From SKVR01 sp046291875 (GTDB lineage: Bacteria > Bacteroidota > Bacteroidia > Bacteroidales > UBA7960), in the NCBI GenBank assembly GCA_046291875.1, contig JBKBSF010000018.1, forward strand, positions 1-64,000: a DNA stretch of 64,000 bases, given 5' to 3'. Below are positions 60,916 to 64,000 of the stretch, one piece after another. The notes beneath the pieces were generated by a model. That model had not been told where the DNA came from. It ran no database searches and saw only the letters and a program-made list of their open reading frames with translations. The translations under genes and the position numbers were made by a program. Within the stretch, counting starts at the first letter, position 1. Every line of letters begins with the position of its first letter.

Positions 60916-62622
60916 ATGGATACTCCCGAAAAAAACAATGTTGAACCCAAAGCTTCTCTGAACTTCCTGGAGCAAATCATCGAAAACGATATCACTACCG
61001 GCAAACATGGTGGGCGTGTGCTTACCCGTTTTCCTCCCGAACCCAATGGCTATCTGCACATTGGTCATGCCAAGTCCATTTGCCTTAATTTTGGACTGGC
61101 TCAGAAATACAACGGGAAAACCAACCTTCGTTTTGATGATACCAACCCCACCAAGGAAAGTACAGAATATGTAAACGCAATCATGGAGGACGTCAGGTGG
61201 CTGGGTTTTCAATGGCAGGAGCCTGTTTGGTATGCAAGTGATTATTTTGAGCAATTGTACGAATATGCCATTTATCTGATCCGGAAGGGTAAGGCCTATG
61301 TGTGCCAGATGTCGGCAGAAGAGATTAGCAAGGGCAGGGGCACCCCACAGATTCCTGGTGTCGAAAGCCCATGGCGCAACCAGAGTGTTGAAGAAAACCT
61401 TATGGACTTTGAGCGTATGCGCAACGGTGAATACAGAGAAGGGGAAAGAGTTCTGCGGGCAAAAATCGATATGGCATCGCCCAATATGTGGATGCGCGAT
61501 CCGGTAATGTACCGTATTATGCATGCCCATCACCACCGTACAGGTGATAAATGGTGTATCTACCCTATGTACGACTGGGCCCACGGTCAAAGCGACTATA
61601 TAGAAAGGATTACCCATTCCATTTGTACTCTCGAATTTGAGGTACACCGCCCCTTGTATGAATGGTTTCTTGATAACCTTGATATTACTGACGAAAGGCC
61701 ACGCCAATACGAGTTTGCCCGCCTTAACCTGAGCTACACCGTAATGAGTAAGCGAAAATTGCTGCAATTGGTGGAGGAGAAGTATGTGAATGGCTGGGAC
61801 GATCCTCGCATGCCCACCGTTTCCGGGTTGCGCCGCAGAGGATACACCCCCGCATCCATTCGCGCTTTTGCCGATAAAGTGGGTGTGGCTAAAAGAGAAA
61901 ACCTTATAGATGTTTCACTGCTGGAGTTCTGTGTACGCGAAGATCTCAACAAAACAGCTCCCCGGGTGATGACCGTGCTCAACCCCGTGAAGCTCGTTAT
62001 CGAAAACTATCCTGAGGGCCAGGTAGAAGAAATGTCTGCTACCATCAACCCCGAAGACCCTCAGTCTGGGGTGAGAAAGGTGCCTTTCAGCCGTGAATTG
62101 TACATCGAGAGGGATGATTTTATGGAAAATCCACCCAAGAAGTTCTTCAGGCTGGCTCCCGGAGCAGAGGTTCGCCTCAAATACGCCTACATTATCAGGT
62201 GTGAAGGTGTGGATAAGGATGAGAATGGAGAGATCAGCCAGATCCGTTGCACCTATTTCCCCGATACTCGCAGCGGAATGGAAACTACCCGTAAACCCAA
62301 AGGTACTTTGCACTGGGTAAGCACACAACACGCTGTAGAAACCGAGGTAAGACTTTACGATCGCTTGTTCTCCGTGCCCGAACCTGAAGATGTTGAGGAA
62401 GGCCAGGATTTCAAAGATTTCATCAATCCTGACTCTTTGAGTATTGTTAAAGGCTATTGCGAACCTTCGGTAAATCAATCCACATCAGGTCAGTCCTATC
62501 AGTTCGAGCGACTGGGCTATTTCTGTGTTGATAAAGACAGCACCTCTGGTAAGTTGGTTTTCAATCGCACCGTAGGACTGCGCGACTCCTGGGCAAAGCT
62601 GGAAAAGAATAACAACGACTGA
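60916..62622 (+). CDS. glnS: Glutaminyl-tRNA synthetase
   Basis: 568 residues. Class I signatures: FPPEPNGYLHIGHAKS (HIGH motif near residue 48) and SYTVMSKRKL (KMSKS equivalent near 277). The catalytic-core sequence TRFPPEPNG and RFDDTNPTKES is shared by GlnRS and GluRS, and the C-terminal two-barrel anticodon-binding domain (FSRELYIERDDFMENPPKKF, LVFNRTVGLRDSW) is specific to GlnRS. It charges tRNA-Gln directly. TACTTTTG at 60867-60874 fits a -7 element 41 bases before the start, with a TTG only 15 bases further upstream. Confidence 0.97.
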   Translation: MDTPEKNNVEPKASLNFLEQIIENDITTGKHGGRVLTRFPPEPNGYLHIGHAKSICLNFGLAQKYNGKTNLRFDDTNPTKESTEYVNAIMEDVRWLGFQWQEPVWYASDYFEQLYEYAIYLIRKGKAYVCQMSAEEISKGRGTPQIPGVESPWRNQSVEENLMDFERMRNGEYREGERVLRAKIDMASPNMWMRDPVMYRIMHAHHHRTGDKWCIYPMYDWAHGQSDYIERITHSICTLEFEVHRPLYEWFLDNLDITDERPRQYEFARLNLSYTVMSKRKLLQLVEEKYVNGWDDPRMPTVSGLRRRGYTPASIRAFADKVGVAKRENLIDVSLLEFCVREDLNKTAPRVMTVLNPVKLVIENYPEGQVEEMSATINPEDPQSGVRKVPFSRELYIERDDFMENPPKKFFRLAPGAEVRLKYAYIIRCEGVDKDENGEISQIRCTYFPDTRSGMETTRKPKGTLHWVSTQHAVETEVRLYDRLFSVPEPEDVEEGQDFKDFINPDSLSIVKGYCEPSVNQSTSGQSYQFERLGYFCVDKDSTSGKLVFNRTVGLRDSWAKLEKNNND

Positions 62623-62682
62623 GGTTGAACAATCTGCCGTTTTTTGAGTTTGAAGTGCTCAACCCTTCTCACGTAAATAAAA

Positions 62683-63144
62683 ATGGCACTTCATCATTTA
62701 TACCGCAAACAGCAACTCAATACAACCCTTGATAAAGCCTGGGCGTTTTTTGTGAAACCCGAAAATCTCAAAAAGATTACCCCGGCTTTTATGGGTTTTG
62801 ATATACTAACTGTGAGTGGCCCCAGAGAGCTGCATGCAGGCCAGATCATTACCTATAAAGTGAAACCTTTTCTGGGAATTCCTTTTACCTGGGTTACCGA
62901 AATTACACATGCACAAAAGCCGTATTTCTTTGTGGATGAACAGCGGATGGGTCCTTTTCTGTTCTGGCACCATAAGCACTACCTGGAGGAAACTCCTGAA
63001 GGTAAAGTGGTGATGATCGACTCGGTGCACTACAAAGTTTTTTATGGCTGGATTGGATCTTTGCTCAACAAACTTATTGTGAGCAAAAGGCTTGAAACCA
63101 TTTTTAATTACCGAACCAGGGTTATCGATTCTTTTTTTGTTTAA
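62683..63144 (+). CDS. SRPBCC (START-like) ligand-binding protein
   Basis: 153 residues, no signal peptide. The helix-grip pattern is clear: HLYRKQQLNTTLDKAWAFF, KPENLKKITPAFMGFDILTV, LHAGQIITYKVKPFLGIPF, WVTEITHAQKPYFFVDEQRM, then HHKHYLEETPEGKVVMID and a long C-terminal helix. Proteins of this kind (SRPBCC/polyketide cyclase-like, often annotated as cell-division inhibitors or ligand-binding) hold a hydrophobic ligand in a cavity; which one is unknown. It is 60 bases after glnS and may share its transcript. A bidirectional terminator follows. Confidence 0.85.
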   Translation: MALHHLYRKQQLNTTLDKAWAFFVKPENLKKITPAFMGFDILTVSGPRELHAGQIITYKVKPFLGIPFTWVTEITHAQKPYFFVDEQRMGPFLFWHHKHYLEETPEGKVVMIDSVHYKVFYGWIGSLLNKLIVSKRLETIFNYRTRVIDSFFV

Positions 63145-63261
63145 CCCATGCTTTTTCTGAAACCAGGAAAAAGTTTCTTCCGCAGGTATTGGTTGTTAGG
63201 GATTTAATAACAATCCTATTAACGAAATAAGTTTAAACCATAAGTTAATCCGACATAAAAC

Positions 63262-63306
63262 AAAGCTGTCTCAACCACCTGAAAAGGTTTGTGAGACAGC
63301 CTTTTT
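63262..63306. terminator. Bidirectional terminator between SRPBCC gene and manA
   Basis: GCTGTCTCA and TGAGACAGC are perfect arms, extended inwards by ACC/GGT, with A-rich left and T-rich right flanks. It can end the plus-strand SRPBCC transcript and the minus-strand manA transcript. Confidence 0.8.
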
Positions 63307-63335
63307 CTATTCATTTTGCACCGAAGGCTCAAGCT

Positions 63336-64000
63336 TCAGGCTACATATGTTTCCACAATCTTGCAGGTACCCTGAGGAGTAAGAGTAACAGATTTGAGTT
63401 CGGCTGGCAGCAGAAGGGTGTCGCCCGCCTGCATTACCTCAACACCTCCGGCATAATTGATCATGCAATTGCCTTGCAAACAGCAAAAGATCACGAAGGA
63501 GTCTACAAAGCTATAGTCAAATTCCCGCTCTTTGCTAAACTCCATCATTCGCGTGGTGAAGTAGGGTGATCTTACCAGTTCGGTTGGGGTGTCTTTTTCA
63601 AGTGAATACGGAGTTTTGTAATTATCATATTTCTGAAAATCTAGCACTTCAATTGCCTGTTGGGTATGAAGCTCCCTGTAGTTTCCGTTTTCATCCTTGC
63701 GATCCCAGTCATAAACCCGATAGGTAACATCGGAGGTTTGTTGTATCTCCAGTAAGGTGATGCCTGCTCCAATGGCGTGAATACGCCCGGCAGGGATGTA
63801 AAAAACATTTCCGGGCTGTGCCATTTCCACATTCAGTATCTCCTTCAGTCTTCCATTTTCAAGGAATTCAACATACTGCTCAGGGGGAACATCACGGTTA
63901 AACCCTGTAATGATCTCGGCACCAGGTTGGGCATCAACCACCACCCACATTTCGGTTTTTCCTAACGAGTTGTGATGCTTCAGGGCATAAGAATCGTCGG
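63336..64000 (-). CDS. manA: Mannose-6-phosphate isomerase, class I (5' end cut by window)
   Basis: 221 residues visible; the frame stays open to the right edge, so the true start is beyond base 64000. An ATG at 63950 is internal, inside the motif HHNSLGKTEMWVVVDAQPGA. That motif supplies the conserved NSxGKTEMW segment of the cupin active site. VFYIPAGRIHAIGAGITLLEIQQ carries a zinc-binding His and Glu, and TYRVYDWDR is the C-terminal active-site signature. The enzyme interconverts mannose 6-phosphate and fructose 6-phosphate, feeding GDP-sugar synthesis for surface glycans. A terminator lies just after the stop. Confidence 0.93.
   Translation of the reverse strand, partial: DDSYALKHHNSLGKTEMWVVVDAQPGAEIITGFNRDVPPEQYVEFLENGRLKEILNVEMAQPGNVFYIPAGRIHAIGAGITLLEIQQTSDVTYRVYDWDRKDENGNYRELHTQQAIEVLDFQKYDNYKTPYSLEKDTPTELVRSPYFTTRMMEFSKEREFDYSFVDSFVIFCCLQGNCMINYAGGVEVMQAGDTLLLPAELKSVTLTPQGTCKIVETYVA

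Overview
This window is chromosomal DNA from a member of the Bacteroidota, most likely a Bacteroidales/Marinilabiliales-type free-living or sediment organism (the order is inference). The phylum is well supported. Three large secreted proteins end in type IX secretion (T9SS) type A sorting domains, and there is a TonB-dependent receptor with DUF5689 lipoproteins, SprB repeats and a head-GIN (DUF2807) lipoprotein. Start codons mostly lack strong Shine-Dalgarno sequences, and several promoters fit the Bacteroidota consensus TTG-N18-21-TAnnTTTG. I see no transposase, integrase, phage gene or CRISPR array; the gene content looks like a stable chromosomal backbone.

Layout. 1-2.5 kb: TauE/SafE permease (cut by the window edge), DoxX protein, APC amino-acid permease. 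2.7-4.5 kb: a B12-type radical SAM protein. 5.1-10 kb: a membrane sensor without an output domain, a zinc-ribbon protein, a CAP-domain lipoprotein, a TspO-like membrane protein and RluF. 10.2-16.9 kb: a 2257-residue mosaic T9SS-secreted protein. 17.3-22.7 kb: a complete RND efflux set (adaptor, pump, outer-membrane channel) with overlapping genes. 22.9-25.2 kb: lipoate ligase and a convergent DEAD-box helicase. 25.4-29 kb: a T9SS-secreted subtilisin-like protease. 29.4-33.4 kb: glutamate dehydrogenase, TrmJ-type RNA methyltransferase, an unrecognised conserved-looking protein and an MscS channel.

33.5-41.5 kb is the most distinctive region. A minus-strand operon encodes a TonB-dependent receptor followed by two DUF5689 surface lipoproteins and ends in a clear terminator. 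Divergent from it lies a signal-peptide-bearing endonuclease/exonuclease/phosphatase enzyme followed by a small basic protein. No SusD-like protein is present. I read this as a candidate uptake system for an extracellular phosphoester substrate such as nucleic acid (inference).

41.7-46.8 kb: a hybrid histidine kinase, then a flippase and a GT4 glycosyltransferase for surface polysaccharide. 47.3 kb: tRNA-His with its own promoter and terminator. 47.6-51.3 kb: a T9SS-secreted protein with eight SprB-like repeats. 51.4-53.4 kb: a ccmBCDE cytochrome c maturation cluster, including a 53-codon ccmD and a CcmE with CxxxY in place of the usual heme-binding HxxxY. 53.5-58 kb: LpxD-like acyltransferase, EF-P, a serine beta-lactamase-like hydrolase, a G/C-rich inverted-repeat element, tRNA-Cys and an extended SDR reductase. 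58.4-64 kb: head-GIN lipoprotein, DUF6544-like membrane protein, FolB, GlnS, an SRPBCC protein and the C-terminal part of mannose-6-phosphate isomerase running off the right edge.

Limits: family assignments come from reading motifs by eye without database searches. Domain boundaries are approximate, and start codons were chosen by signal peptide, family start or promoter position where noted.
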